From the NCBI RefSeq assembly GCF_006363815.1, contig NZ_RRYT01000016.1, positions 24,795 to 88,794 of the forward strand: a stretch of 64,000 nt of DNA, in the 5' to 3' direction. Each line of letters starts with the position of its first letter. Positions within the stretch are counted from its first letter, which is position 1. This DNA comes from Thermomonospora catenispora. GTDB taxonomy: Bacteria; Actinomycetota; Actinomycetes; Streptosporangiales; Streptosporangiaceae. The translations under genes were made by a program, and so were the position numbers. A model generated the notes under the pieces. It had not been told where the DNA came from and did not search any database. It saw nothing but the letters and a program-made list of their open reading frames with translations. This document shows positions 8,977 to 17,235 of this stretch, piece by piece.

Positions 8977-9540
8977 ATGGATTCCGCAGAGCCGCGCAGC
9001 GTGGCGGACGTCCGCAGGCTCGAAGAGCTGGGGCGTCCGATGGAGTTCCTGTTCTTCTGGGGGCACCGGCCGTCCCGGTCGGGCGAGATCGGCAGGAGCA
9101 GCCTCAGCCAGTGGTGGGAGTGCCCGTTCACCGTCGACGGCGTCACCTACCGCAGCGCCGAGCACTGGATGATGGCGCACAAGGCGCTGCTGTTCGGCGA
9201 CGAGCGGGCGTTCGCGCGGATCCTCCGGGCCGAGCACCCGGCGGAGGCCAAGAGGATCGGGCGTCAGGTGGCAGGCTTCGACGAGGCGACGTGGGCGGAG
9301 CGCCGCTGGGAGATCGTGGTGTCCGGGAACGTCGCCAAGTTCGGTCAGAACCCCGAGCTGGGCGCCTATCTGCTGGGCACCGGCGACCGGATCCTGGTGG
9401 AGGCGAGCCCGCTGGACCGCGTCTGGGGGATCGGGCTGGCCGCCGACGACGAGCGGGCGTCCTCGCCGTCCCGCTGGCGAGGTCTCAACCTGCTGGGATT
9501 CGCCCTGATGGAGGCGCGCTCCCGGCTGCGCGCCTCCTGA
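8977..9540 (+). CDS. NADAR family protein (YbiA-like)
   Basis: The 187-residue protein belongs to the NADAR fold (NAD- and ADP-ribose-related; YbiA/RibX-like). Characteristic segments are FLFFWGHRPS near the N-terminus, SQWWECPFTVDGVTYRSAEHWMMAHKALLFGD, and SPLDRVWGIGLAADDE with GLNLLGFALMEAR near the end. Known members cleave N-glycosidic bonds in riboflavin intermediates or remove ADP-ribose from guanine in DNA. Which applies here cannot be told from the sequence, and no rib or DarT-like gene is adjacent. The ATG at 8977 is preferred over the GTG at 8968 because GGGAG lies too close to the GTG. Confidence 0.85.
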   Translation: MDSAEPRSVADVRRLEELGRPMEFLFFWGHRPSRSGEIGRSSLSQWWECPFTVDGVTYRSAEHWMMAHKALLFGDERAFARILRAEHPAEAKRIGRQVAGFDEATWAERRWEIVVSGNVAKFGQNPELGAYLLGTGDRILVEASPLDRVWGIGLAADDERASSPSRWRGLNLLGFALMEARSRLRAS

Positions 9541-9915
9541 TCGGGCGGATCGATCACGGTGTGGAGGAGGGGCCGCGCCGGCACCCCCGGGCTTGGGGTT
9601 CCACGCCGCCCGTTCCTGCCCGGGGCGCGGATCCGGTCGTGCTCGGCGGCCTAGCGCCCAGGGTGGGGGAGTCTGGGGTGGGCGCCGACGGTGCGGCGGC
9701 CGCCTGGCCGGATCGGACGCCGGCGTGGACGGGGGTGCCGGACGCGGTCCGATGGCACGGTCGGCCGTACCGAGGAGGGAGCGTGGGTCGCGCCCAAGTC
9801 GCCTCCATGGGTCCTCCTCGGTGGTGCCGGTGACCGACCGCATCAGCGACGTTAGGCGCGAGAACGATCACGCGCACGTCTCTTAGTCCTGTCTTAAGGA
9901 TCAGCTGAGCTTGCC
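9541..9915. other. Intergenic region without a recognised gene
   Basis: These 375 bases lie between the converging NADAR gene and the second ATPase-fold regulator. The only structure I noticed is a 10-bp inverted repeat (ACCGAGGAGG at 9769-9778 and CCTCCTCGGT at 9813-9822) with a 34-base spacer. An open frame at 9593-9886 has no family features and I do not call it a gene. Confidence 0.45.
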
Positions 9916-10323
9916 CTAAGCCGCGCGCAGGCCGTGGGCGCAGGCCGGCTCGAACCGCACCAGGCGGCCGTGGGGGAGGCGTCGGGTGCCCCAGCCGGCG
10001 GCGAGCACGCTGACCGGCAACAGTCCGCGGCCCGCCTCGCGGCCCCGGTCCGGCGGGGCCGACCGGGGCCGGGTCGGCGCGCCGGCGTCGACGACCTCCG
10101 CCCGGAGCGCGTCGACCCGGTGCCGAATCGTCACCTCGAACTCTCCGCCGGGGCGGCCGGAGTCGCTGTGCAGCACGGCGTTGGCGGCCGCCTCGTCCAG
10201 CAGCAGGACGAAGTCGGCCGCCGCCGGGCAGCCCGGCGGCAGCGAGCGGCGGGCGAACCGGCGGACCTCCGCCAGTGCGGCCGGCTCGCCCCGGAACGTT
10301 CTGCGGTGGACCCGCTCGTCCAT
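9916..10323 (-). CDS. RsbW-type ATP-binding regulator, paralogue of the 7497 gene
   Basis: The 135-residue protein has the same short HATPase fold as its neighbour 2 kb away. The N box is LLLDEAAANAVLHSDSG, the G box is EAGRGLLPVSVLAAGWG, and the last strand is GRLVRFEP. The first residues, MDERVHRRTFRGEPAALAEVRRFARR, align with the N-terminus of the other copy. Compared with canonical anti-sigma kinases it is compact and lacks extra regulatory parts. The upstream region (10324-10533) is unusually AT-rich near 10376-10411 and carries TGTC-N6-GACA (10391-10404), a possible operator. Its partner proteins are not encoded nearby. Confidence 0.78.
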   Translation of the reverse strand: MDERVHRRTFRGEPAALAEVRRFARRSLPPGCPAAADFVLLLDEAAANAVLHSDSGRPGGEFEVTIRHRVDALRAEVVDAGAPTRPRSAPPDRGREAGRGLLPVSVLAAGWGTRRLPHGRLVRFEPACAHGLRAA

Positions 10324-10375
10324 CGGCCTCTCCTCGTGGATCGCCGAGCGACCGCACCGGCACGATAAACCCGGA

Positions 10376-10411
10376 TGTTTTATGTAAAAGGTGTCTTATA
10401 TGACATTTAAG
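10376..10411. promoter_or_regulatory. AT-rich divergent promoter region with small inverted repeat
   Basis: This short stretch is much richer in A and T than its surroundings. It contains TGTCTTATATGACA (10391-10404), a near-palindrome. It lies between the divergent ATPase-fold regulator gene and the NAD(P)-binding protein gene and is probably a promoter or operator. Confidence 0.4.
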
Positions 10412-10533
10412 GGTGGCGACGGGAAAGGCTGATCCCGGCGCCGGCCCGCCCGTGCCCGCCGGCCGGTCCGCACGGCCGCATGCGGCCGGGTCGCGGGGAG
10501 GGGCGGCGTGCGGAGGTGCGTAGGATCGGCGAC

Positions 10534-11187
10534 ATGGACGTCGTGATCGCCGGGGGCCATGGGAAGATCGCGCTGCGGCTGGAGCGGATCCTCTCCGCTC
10601 GGGGAGACCGGGTCACAGGACTGATCCGCAATCCGGACCACGCCGAGGACCTGCGCGCCGCGGGCGCCGAGCCGGTGGTGCTCGATCTGGAGCGGGCGTC
10701 GGTCGAGGAGGCGGCCGCCGTCCTGGAGGGCGCCGACGCGGCGGTGTTCGCCGCCGGGGCCGGGCCCGGCAGCGGCGCCGCCCGCAAGGACACCGTCGAC
10801 CGCGCCGCATCGGTGCTGCTGGCCGACGCCGCCCAGCGCGCCGGCGTCCGCCGCTTCCTGCAGATCTCCTCGATGGGGGTGGACGAGCCGCCGCGTCCCG
10901 GAAGCGACGAGGTGTGGGCCGCCTACCTGCGCGCCAAGGGGGAGGCGGAGCGGGATCTGCGCGCCCGCGATCTGGACTGGGTGATCCTGCGCCCGGGCCG
11001 GCTCACCGACGACCCGGGCACCGGGCTGGTCACGCTGGCCGAGCCGAAGGTGGGGCGCTCCGACGTCACCCGCGACGACGTGGCCGCGGTGCTCGCCGCC
11101 CTGCTGGAGGCCCCGCACGTGCGGCGTCGCACGCTGGAGCTGGTGGGCGGGACGACCCCGATCGCCGAGGCCGTCGCCGCCCTGTGA
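10534..11187 (+). CDS. NAD(P)-binding oxidoreductase (atypical SDR)
   Basis: The 217-residue protein is a Rossmann-fold member of the atypical short-chain dehydrogenase group (NmrA/HSCARG and YwnB-like). The dinucleotide loop is VIAGGHGKIALRLERIL at residues 4-20, and the substrate-side segments LQISSMGVDEP and LDWVILRPGRLTDDPGTG are typical of the group. There is no catalytic YxxxK in the usual place; AYLRAKGEAE carries the Tyr and Lys as YLRAK. The role could be redox sensing or reduction of a small substrate. It converges with the acyl-CoA synthetase gene, with a hairpin between the stops. Confidence 0.8.
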   Translation: MDVVIAGGHGKIALRLERILSARGDRVTGLIRNPDHAEDLRAAGAEPVVLDLERASVEEAAAVLEGADAAVFAAGAGPGSGAARKDTVDRAASVLLADAAQRAGVRRFLQISSMGVDEPPRPGSDEVWAAYLRAKGEAERDLRARDLDWVILRPGRLTDDPGTGLVTLAEPKVGRSDVTRDDVAAVLAALLEAPHVRRRTLELVGGTTPIAEAVAAL

Positions 11188-11232
11188 GCCGCACCGCCCG
11201 ACCCGGGCGGCGGGGTTCGGGCGGCGCGGCTC
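11186..11232. terminator. Bidirectional terminator hairpin
   Basis: GAGCCGCACCGCCCG (11186-11200) pairs with CGGGCGGCGCGGCTC (11218-11232), 14 of 15 positions matched. It overlaps the end of the plus-strand gene and precedes the end of fadD, which converges on it. Confidence 0.6.
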
Positions 11233-11256
11233 AGGAGGCGGGGATCGAGAGCGCGA

Positions 11257-13047
11257 TCAGGAGTACATCGCCTCGATCTCGTCGGCGAAGTCCTTGATCA
11301 CCACGTTCCGCTTCACCTTCAGCGACGGCGTCAGGTGGCCGCTCTCCTCGGTGAAGTCCACGTTCAGGATCCGGTACTTCTTGATCGCCTCGGCCTTGCT
11401 GACGCTCTTGTTGGCCTCGGCCACCGCCGCGTCGATCGCGGCGATCACGTCCGGGTCCTCGCGCAGCTGCTCGACCGTCAGATTCTCGGGCTTGCCGTGG
11501 GCCTTCAGCCACGGCCCGGCCGCCTCGACGTCCAGCGTGATGAGCGCGCCGATGAACTTGCGGCCGTCGCCCACCACCAGGCACTGGCTGATCAGCGGGT
11601 GCGCCCGCAGCCGGTCCTCCAGCGGCGCGGGCGCCACGTTCTTGCCGCCCGCGGTCACCAGGATCTCCTTCTTGCGCCCGGTGATCTTCAGGAAGCCCTC
11701 GTCGTCGAGCGAGCCGAGATCGCCGGTGTGGAACCACCCGTCCTCGACCGCCTCCTTGGTGGCGGCCTCGTTGTGCCAGTAGCCGCGCAGCACGTTCACG
11801 CCCTTGACCAGGATCTCCCCGTCGTCGGCGATCCGCACGGCGACGCCGGGCAGCGGCTTGCCGACGGTGCCGATGCGCAGCGCGCTGGGCCGGTTGACGG
11901 TGGCGGGCGCGGTGGTCTCCGTCAGGCCGTAGCCCTCCAGGATGGTGATGCCGACGCCGCGGAAGAAGTGCCCGAGCCGCTCGCCGAGCGCGGCGCCGCC
12001 GGACACCGCATAGGTGACCCGTCCGCCGACCGCGGCCCGCAGCTTGCGGTAGACCAGCAGGTCGAACAGCCGGTGCTTGAGCTTCAGCCCCAGACCGGGG
12101 CCGCCGGGGGAGTCCAGCGCCTTGCTGTAGGCGATGGCGGTGTCGGCGGCCTTGTGGAAGATCTTGCCCTTGCCCTCGGCGATGGCCTTCTGCTCGGCGC
12201 CGTTGTAGACCTTCTCGAACACCCGCGGCACCGCCAGCAGGAACGTCGGCCGGAAGCTCGCCAGGTCGGGCAGCAGGCTGGGGATGTCGCTGTGCCCGAG
12301 CACGATCCCGGCCTCGATGGTCAGCACCTGGATCAGCCGGGCGAACACGTGCGCCAGCGGCAGGAACAGCAGCGTCTGCGCCCCGTCGATGGCGATCTCG
12401 TTCAGCGCGCCCTCGATGGCGTTGCGCGAGGTCTCCAGGAAGTTGGCGTGGGTCAGCTCGCAGCCCTTGGGGCGGCCGGTGGTGCCCGAGGTGTAGATGA
12501 TGGTGGCCAGGTCGGAGGACTTGCGGGAGGTGCGCCGCTCGGTCAGCGTCTCGTCGGAGACCTCGGCGCCCAGCCGGGTCAGCTCCTTGACCGCGCCGCC
12601 GTCGATGCTCCACACGTGCTTCAGCCCGGTCAGCTTGTCGCGGACCTGGGCGACGGTCTTCAGGTGGGCGTCGTGCTCGACGATCAACGCCGTGGCCCCG
12701 GAATCGGAGACGATCCACTCGATCTGTTCGGCGGAGGAGGTCTCGTAGATCGGCACGGTGACCCCGCCGGCCGCCCAGACGGCGTAGTCCAGCAACGTCC
12801 ACTCGTACCGGGTGCGCGCCAGCAGCGCCACCCGGTCGCCGGGCTCGACGCCCGCCGCGATCAGTCCCTTGGCCGCCGCGGAGATCTCGGCCGCGAACTC
12901 GGCGGCGGTCACCGCGCTCCACGCGTCGCCGGACTTGCGGCGCAGCACCACTCGGCTCGGCTCGGCCTCGGCACGGGAGAACGGCGCGTCGGTCAAAGTG
13001 GTGGAGTCCGGGACCTCCACCAGAGGGGGGACGCTGAACTCGCGCAC
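11257..13047 (-). CDS. Long-chain acyl-CoA synthetase (FadD15-like)
   Basis: The 596-residue enzyme activates long-chain fatty acids to acyl-AMP and then acyl-CoA. The AMP-binding signature TIIYTSGTTGRPKG is followed by YGLTETTAP, by the hinge aspartate motif WFHTGDLGSLDDEGFLKITGRKKEI, and by the C-terminal catalytic lysine region VSKAEAIKKYRI. It occupies the place of fadD15 (Rv2187). The GTG at 13047 is chosen because GGAGGA lies six bases upstream; the frame is open for seven more codons. It may supply acyl-CoA for phosphatidylinositol mannosides or for the PlsC-type acyltransferase in the same region; that link is inference. Confidence 0.92.
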   Translation of the reverse strand: MREFSVPPLVEVPDSTTLTDAPFSRAEAEPSRVVLRRKSGDAWSAVTAAEFAAEISAAAKGLIAAGVEPGDRVALLARTRYEWTLLDYAVWAAGGVTVPIYETSSAEQIEWIVSDSGATALIVEHDAHLKTVAQVRDKLTGLKHVWSIDGGAVKELTRLGAEVSDETLTERRTSRKSSDLATIIYTSGTTGRPKGCELTHANFLETSRNAIEGALNEIAIDGAQTLLFLPLAHVFARLIQVLTIEAGIVLGHSDIPSLLPDLASFRPTFLLAVPRVFEKVYNGAEQKAIAEGKGKIFHKAADTAIAYSKALDSPGGPGLGLKLKHRLFDLLVYRKLRAAVGGRVTYAVSGGAALGERLGHFFRGVGITILEGYGLTETTAPATVNRPSALRIGTVGKPLPGVAVRIADDGEILVKGVNVLRGYWHNEAATKEAVEDGWFHTGDLGSLDDEGFLKITGRKKEILVTAGGKNVAPAPLEDRLRAHPLISQCLVVGDGRKFIGALITLDVEAAGPWLKAHGKPENLTVEQLREDPDVIAAIDAAVAEANKSVSKAEAIKKYRILNVDFTEESGHLTPSLKVKRNVVIKDFADEIEAMYS

Positions 13048-13311
13048 GGTCACTCCTCCATTGAGCACGGCAAACGACCTGATGGGACGCTACCGCCTTC
13101 CACTACTCGTTGGTAGCCTCGGGGGCGAGAGCCCGTTCACAATCGCGTCACATTCGGGCCGCGACGCCGTGACGGTCGAGCGTTCCCGCCGAATCCCGGC
13201 GCCTCATTCGTACCCGGTCCTAGGCTGGATGCACAGCATGCGGGCGTCCGGGTGGGGGGCGCCCGCCCGCGGGCCGACGCGCCCGCCCGACGACGGCGAT
13301 GCGGAGGGGGC

Positions 13312-14010
13312 ATGGCGCTGCTCGAGGTGATCGCGCTCGATGACGCCGACGCCCGTGCGGCCGAGCGGGGCGGCGCCGATCGGATCGAGGTCGTCGCCGA
13401 CATGGCCGCCGGAGGACTGACGCCCGACCCGGAGGCCGTCGCCCGGATCCGCCGGGCGACCACGCTGCCCATGCGGGCGATGCTGCGCGCCAACTCCGGC
13501 TTCCGCATCACCCCGCCCGAGCTGGACCGGCTGCGCCGCGCCGCCGGAGACCTCAAGCGGGCCGGGGTGGACGGGTTCGTGTTCGGCTTCCTCGACGCCT
13601 CCGGGGCGGTGGACCTGGCCGCCGTCGCCAAGCTCGCCGCGGTCGCCGACCCCCTGCCGTGGACGTTCCACCGGGCGATCGACCACGCCGCGGAGCCCGA
13701 CGCGGCATGGCGGTCGGTGCTGGAGATCGGCGGCACCCTGGACACCATGCTGACCGCCGGTTCCGCGCGCGGCCTGGACGCCGGGGTGGAGGCGCTGGTG
13801 CGCCGGGCGGCCGGCGATCCCGCGGCGGCCCGGATGATCATGGCCGGCGGCGGGCTGCGCCGCCGGCACGTGGCCCCGCTGGCGGCCGCCGGGGTGGGCG
13901 CGTTCCACGTCGGCGGCGCGGTGCGGCCGGACGGCTCCTGGACCGTCCCGGTGGACGCCGGGCTGGTCCGCGAATGGCGGGCGCTGGTCTCGGCGGGCGC
14001 CGCGGCCTGA
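13312..14010 (+). CDS. cutC: CutC family protein
   Basis: The 232-residue TIM-barrel protein matches the CutC family, first named for copper tolerance in E. coli although the molecular role is still debated. Family segments are LLEVIALDDADARAAERGGADRIEV at the start, GGLTPD, FVFGFLDASGAVD, TFHRAID, the central TMLTAGSARG, and IMAGGGLRRRHV. The ATG at 13312 follows GGAGGGGG. An in-frame upstream extension exists but has no family match. It stands between the acyl-CoA synthetase and a phosphoesterase. No copper-related gene lies nearby, so a metal role is not supported by context. Confidence 0.9.
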   Translation: MALLEVIALDDADARAAERGGADRIEVVADMAAGGLTPDPEAVARIRRATTLPMRAMLRANSGFRITPPELDRLRRAAGDLKRAGVDGFVFGFLDASGAVDLAAVAKLAAVADPLPWTFHRAIDHAAEPDAAWRSVLEIGGTLDTMLTAGSARGLDAGVEALVRRAAGDPAAARMIMAGGGLRRRHVAPLAAAGVGAFHVGGAVRPDGSWTVPVDAGLVREWRALVSAGAAA

Positions 14011-14086
14011 TCCGCGGTCGGACGGGACGGCCGCCCGGCCCTCGGACGCACGGGCCCTTCGGGCGAACGGGTCTTATCGTCAGGGC

Positions 14087-14854
14087 ATGCGGATCCATGT
14101 GGTGAGCGACGTCCACGGTAATGCGGAGGACCTGCGGCGGGCCGGCGAGGGGGCCGACGTCTTCATCTGTCTGGGCGACCTCATCCTGTTCATCGACTAC
14201 GCCGATCACGGCCAGGGCATCTTCGCGGAGCTGTTCGGCCGGGAGAACGCCGACCGCCTCATCGCGCTGCGCACCGAGAAGCGGTTCGAGGAGGCGCGCG
14301 AATTCTCCCGCCGCCTGTGGAACTCCCTGGAGGGCGGCGCCTGGCCGCACATCGAGCGTTCGGTGCGCCGCCAGTACGCCGAGCTGTTCGCGGCCATGCC
14401 CTCCCCGGCGTACCTCACCTACGGCAACGTCGACGTCCCCGCGATGTGGGGGGACTACCTGCGCGAGGGGCACCGGGTGCTCGACGGGGAGGTCGCCGAG
14501 ATCGGCGGGCTGCGGTTCGGGTTCGTCGGCGGCGGGCTGCGCACCGTCTACCGCACCCCCTATGAGCTGGACGAGGAGGAGTACGCCGCCAAAGTGGCCG
14601 CGGTCGGCGAGGTGGACGTGCTGTGCTGCCACATCCCCCCCGCCGTGCCGGAGCTGCTGTACGACACCGTCGCCCGCCGGTTCGAGCGGGGCAGCGAGGC
14701 GGTGCTGGACGCCATCCACCGCACCCGGCCCCGGTACGTGCTGTTCGGGCACGTGCACCAGCCGCTGGCAAAACGGATGCGGATCGGCCGTACCGAATGC
14801 GTCAACGTGGGCCACTTTCGGGCCAGCGGAGCGCCGTACGTGCTGGAGCTGTGA
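14087..14854 (+). CDS. Calcineurin-like metallophosphoesterase
   Basis: The 255-residue protein holds all metal-binding blocks of the calcineurin-like fold in order: SDVHGN (residues 7-12), CLGDLI, YGNVDV, CCHIPP and FGHVHQP. These bind a dinuclear metal centre for hydrolysis of phosphate mono- or diesters. A helical insert of about 90 residues separates GD from GN, longer than in YfcE-type enzymes. The substrate is not known. It corresponds in position to the phosphoesterases found beside the SRPBCC gene in many actinobacteria. Confidence 0.88.
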   Translation: MRIHVVSDVHGNAEDLRRAGEGADVFICLGDLILFIDYADHGQGIFAELFGRENADRLIALRTEKRFEEAREFSRRLWNSLEGGAWPHIERSVRRQYAELFAAMPSPAYLTYGNVDVPAMWGDYLREGHRVLDGEVAEIGGLRFGFVGGGLRTVYRTPYELDEEEYAAKVAAVGEVDVLCCHIPPAVPELLYDTVARRFERGSEAVLDAIHRTRPRYVLFGHVHQPLAKRMRIGRTECVNVGHFRASGAPYVLEL

Positions 14855-14950
14855 CGATACTGGCCATCGATGCGGTCATCGATACGGCCGTCGAGGCCGG
14901 CGACGACGGGCGCCCGGCGCGCCCGGGGCACAGGCGGGAGGGGGCAGACG

Positions 14951-15382
14951 ATGGCGGACCGGACGAGCTCTTCCATCACCATCAAGGCGGGCCGGGACGA
15001 GATCATGGCGGTCATCGCCGACCTGGAGGCCTACCCGGAGTGGACCGACGGGATCCGCGACGTCGAGGTGCTCGACACCGGCCCGGACGGGCGGCCGGCC
15101 CGGGCGCGGCTGACCATCGACGCCGGTCCCGTCCGGGACTCCTACACGCTGGCCTACACCTGGCGGGACGACGGCGTCCGCTGGGAGCTGGCGGAGAGGG
15201 GCGCCGTGGTCTCCGGCCTGCGCGGCTCCTACCGGCTGCGGGAGGGCGCGGACGGCACCGAGGTCACCTACGAGCTCACCGTGGACGTGCGGATGCCGAT
15301 GATCGGTCTGGTCAAGCGCAAGGCCGAGAAGAGGATCGTCGATTCGGCCCTGAACGGGCTGCGCCGCCGCCTGGAGGGCTGA
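14951..15382 (+). CDS. SRPBCC family protein (Rv2185c-like)
   Basis: The 143-residue protein has the START/Bet v1-like helix-grip fold, which binds a hydrophobic ligand in a central cavity. Typical segments are IMAVIADLEAYPEWTDGIRDVEV near residues 18-40 and the long C-terminal helix VKRKAEKRIVDSALNGLRRRLEG. It is the counterpart of Rv2185c in the same neighbourhood. The ATG at 14951 follows a strong GGGAGGGGGC site. The ligand is unknown; polyketide cyclases, lipid carriers and proteins of unknown role share the fold. Confidence 0.87.
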   Translation: MADRTSSSITIKAGRDEIMAVIADLEAYPEWTDGIRDVEVLDTGPDGRPARARLTIDAGPVRDSYTLAYTWRDDGVRWELAERGAVVSGLRGSYRLREGADGTEVTYELTVDVRMPMIGLVKRKAEKRIVDSALNGLRRRLEG

Positions 15383-15527
15383 GCGATACCGCGGCGGTAC
15401 CGACTCCTCGCACGGGAACGATACGGTTATCGGCCGGCGACGGGTGGATGATGTTCCCGTGACGGGCACCGTCGCCCGTCGGGGCCCGCACGCGTCGGGC
15501 GGTCGGGCCCCGTGAGGAGGAGGGTTC

Positions 15528-16475
15528 ATGGCGCTGACCATCGGTGTGGACGTGGGCGGTACGAAGGTCGCCGGCGGGGTCGTCGATGACCAGGGCAGGA
15601 TCTTGGAGAAGGTCCGCAGACCCACCCCCTCCACCGATCCCCGACAGACCGCGAACGTCATCGCCGAGGTCGTGGACCTGCTCAAGGGCAAGCACCCCGA
15701 GGTCGAGGCGGTGGGGCTGGGCGCGGCGGGGTTCGTCGACCAGGCCCGCGCCACCGTGTTGTTCGCCCCCAACCTGGCCTGGCGGAACGAGCCGATCAAG
15801 GAGAAGGTGGAGCGGCTGACCGGGCTGCCGGTGGTGGTGGAGAACGACGCCAACGCCACCGCCTGGGGCGAGTACCGGTTCGGCGCCGGCCGGGGCGAGC
15901 AGTTCCTGGTGCTGGTGGCGCTCGGCACCGGCATCGGCGGCGGCATCATCGTCGACGGCGAGCTGTACCGCGGCCGGTTCGGCGTCGGCGGGGAGATCGG
16001 CCATCTGCGGATGGTGCCCGACGGCCGCCGCTGCGGCTGCGGCAACCGCGGCTGCTGGGAGCAGTACGCCAGCGGCAACGCGCTGGTGCACGAGGCCCGC
16101 GAGCTGGCCCGGGTGGCGCCGCTGACGGCGGCCCGGCTGCTGGAGCTGGGCGCGGGCTCTCCGGAGGGGATCAGCGGGCCGGAGATCACCCAGGCCGCCC
16201 GGGAGGGCGACCCGGCCGCGCTGGAGTGCTTCGAGATCGTGGCCTCCTGGGTGGGGAAGGGGCTGGCCGATCTGGCGGCGATCCTGGACCCCGGCGCGTT
16301 CGTCATCGGCGGCGGGCTGTCGGACGCCGGGGACCTGCTGCTGGAGCCGGTCCGCGCGGCGTTCGAGGCCGCGGTCACCGGTCGCGGTCACCGGCGGCTG
16401 GCCGACATCCGGATCGCCGAGCTCGGCTCGGCCGCCGGACTGGTGGGCGCGGCGGATCTGGCACGTTCCCGGTGA
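15528..16475 (+). CDS. glkA: ROK family glucokinase
   Basis: The 315-residue enzyme phosphorylates glucose to glucose 6-phosphate. ROK features are the phosphate loop GVDVGGTKVAGGVVD, the catalytic region PVVVENDANATAWGEYRFGAG, the second phosphate loop ALGTGIGGGIIVDG, and the zinc-binding CGCGNRGCWEQYASG near residues 167-181. The position matches SCO2126 of S. coelicolor, where GlkA also mediates glucose repression. No helix-turn-helix domain is present, so it is an enzyme and not a ROK repressor. A GAGGAGGAGGG ribosome site precedes the ATG. The phosphofructokinase gene lies 8 kb downstream. Confidence 0.93.
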   Translation: MALTIGVDVGGTKVAGGVVDDQGRILEKVRRPTPSTDPRQTANVIAEVVDLLKGKHPEVEAVGLGAAGFVDQARATVLFAPNLAWRNEPIKEKVERLTGLPVVVENDANATAWGEYRFGAGRGEQFLVLVALGTGIGGGIIVDGELYRGRFGVGGEIGHLRMVPDGRRCGCGNRGCWEQYASGNALVHEARELARVAPLTAARLLELGAGSPEGISGPEITQAAREGDPAALECFEIVASWVGKGLADLAAILDPGAFVIGGGLSDAGDLLLEPVRAAFEAAVTGRGHRRLADIRIAELGSAAGLVGAADLARSR

Positions 16476-16494
16476 CGGTTCCGACGGTCGTGCG

Positions 16495-17196
16495 ATGACC
16501 GAGCTGCGGGTGCTCGGCTACAACATCCGGTCCATGCGCGACGACCGGAACGCGCTGAGGCGCGTGATCCGGCACTGCGCGGCCGACGTGGTGTGCCTGC
16601 AGGAGGTCCCCCGGTTCGGGCGCTGGCGGGCCCGCCGCGACGCGCTGGCCGCCTCCTGCGGCCTCGCCGTGGCGGCGAGCCGCCGCCCGGCGGGCCTGGC
16701 CGTGCTGATCGGCCCCCGCTGCCGGGTCCTGCACGCCGAGCACCGCCTGCTGTCCCGGGTGCGGGGCATGCACCGGCGGGGCCTGGCGCTGGCCGTCCTC
16801 GAGATCGACGGCGCCCGGATGATCGCCGCCAGCACCCACCTCGACCTGCACCCCGACCCTCGTCGTGCGCACGCCGCCGAGGTCCTGGCCGTCCTGGAGC
16901 GGGCGGGCCGGGAGCACGCCGCCCCCGTGATCCTCGCCGGCGACGTCAACGAGCAGCCCGGAGGCCCCTCCTGGTCGCTGCTGACGGACGCGCTCGCCGA
17001 CGCCTACACGACGGCGCCGCGCGGATCCGGGGACACCTACTCCTCCCGCAACCCGCGCAGGCGCATCGACGGCGTCTTCGTCGACCGGGGCGTCACCGTG
17101 CTCGGCTGCGGCGTCCCCGACGACCCCGCCCTGGCCCCGGACCTCCCGCTGGCCACCGACCACCTGCCGGTGGTGGCCGACCTGCGGTTGCCGTGA
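16495..17196 (+). CDS. Endonuclease/exonuclease/phosphatase family protein
   Basis: The 233-residue protein has the DNase I-like fold. Motifs in order are YNIRSM, the metal-binding glutamate in VVCLQEVPRFG, STHLDLHPDPRRAH, GDVNEQPGGPSW, RRIDGVFVD and the final TDHLPVVADL with the catalytic Asp-His. There is no signal peptide. Members hydrolyse DNA, lipids or sugar phosphates, and the substrate cannot be read from the sequence. It starts 20 bases after glkA and is probably cotranscribed; SCO2125 next to glkA in S. coelicolor is the likely equivalent. Confidence 0.87.
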   Translation: MTELRVLGYNIRSMRDDRNALRRVIRHCAADVVCLQEVPRFGRWRARRDALAASCGLAVAASRRPAGLAVLIGPRCRVLHAEHRLLSRVRGMHRRGLALAVLEIDGARMIAASTHLDLHPDPRRAHAAEVLAVLERAGREHAAPVILAGDVNEQPGGPSWSLLTDALADAYTTAPRGSGDTYSSRNPRRRIDGVFVDRGVTVLGCGVPDDPALAPDLPLATDHLPVVADLRLP

Positions 17197-17235
17197 CCCG
17201 CGGCCGCCGTAGGGCTCCGCGCCGCCCGGAGGGGG

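Noticed and set aside
9593..9886. A 97-codon plus-strand frame between the NADAR gene and the second regulator
   Set aside because: No ribosome site, no family features and Gly/Arg low complexity; I treat the region as intergenic.
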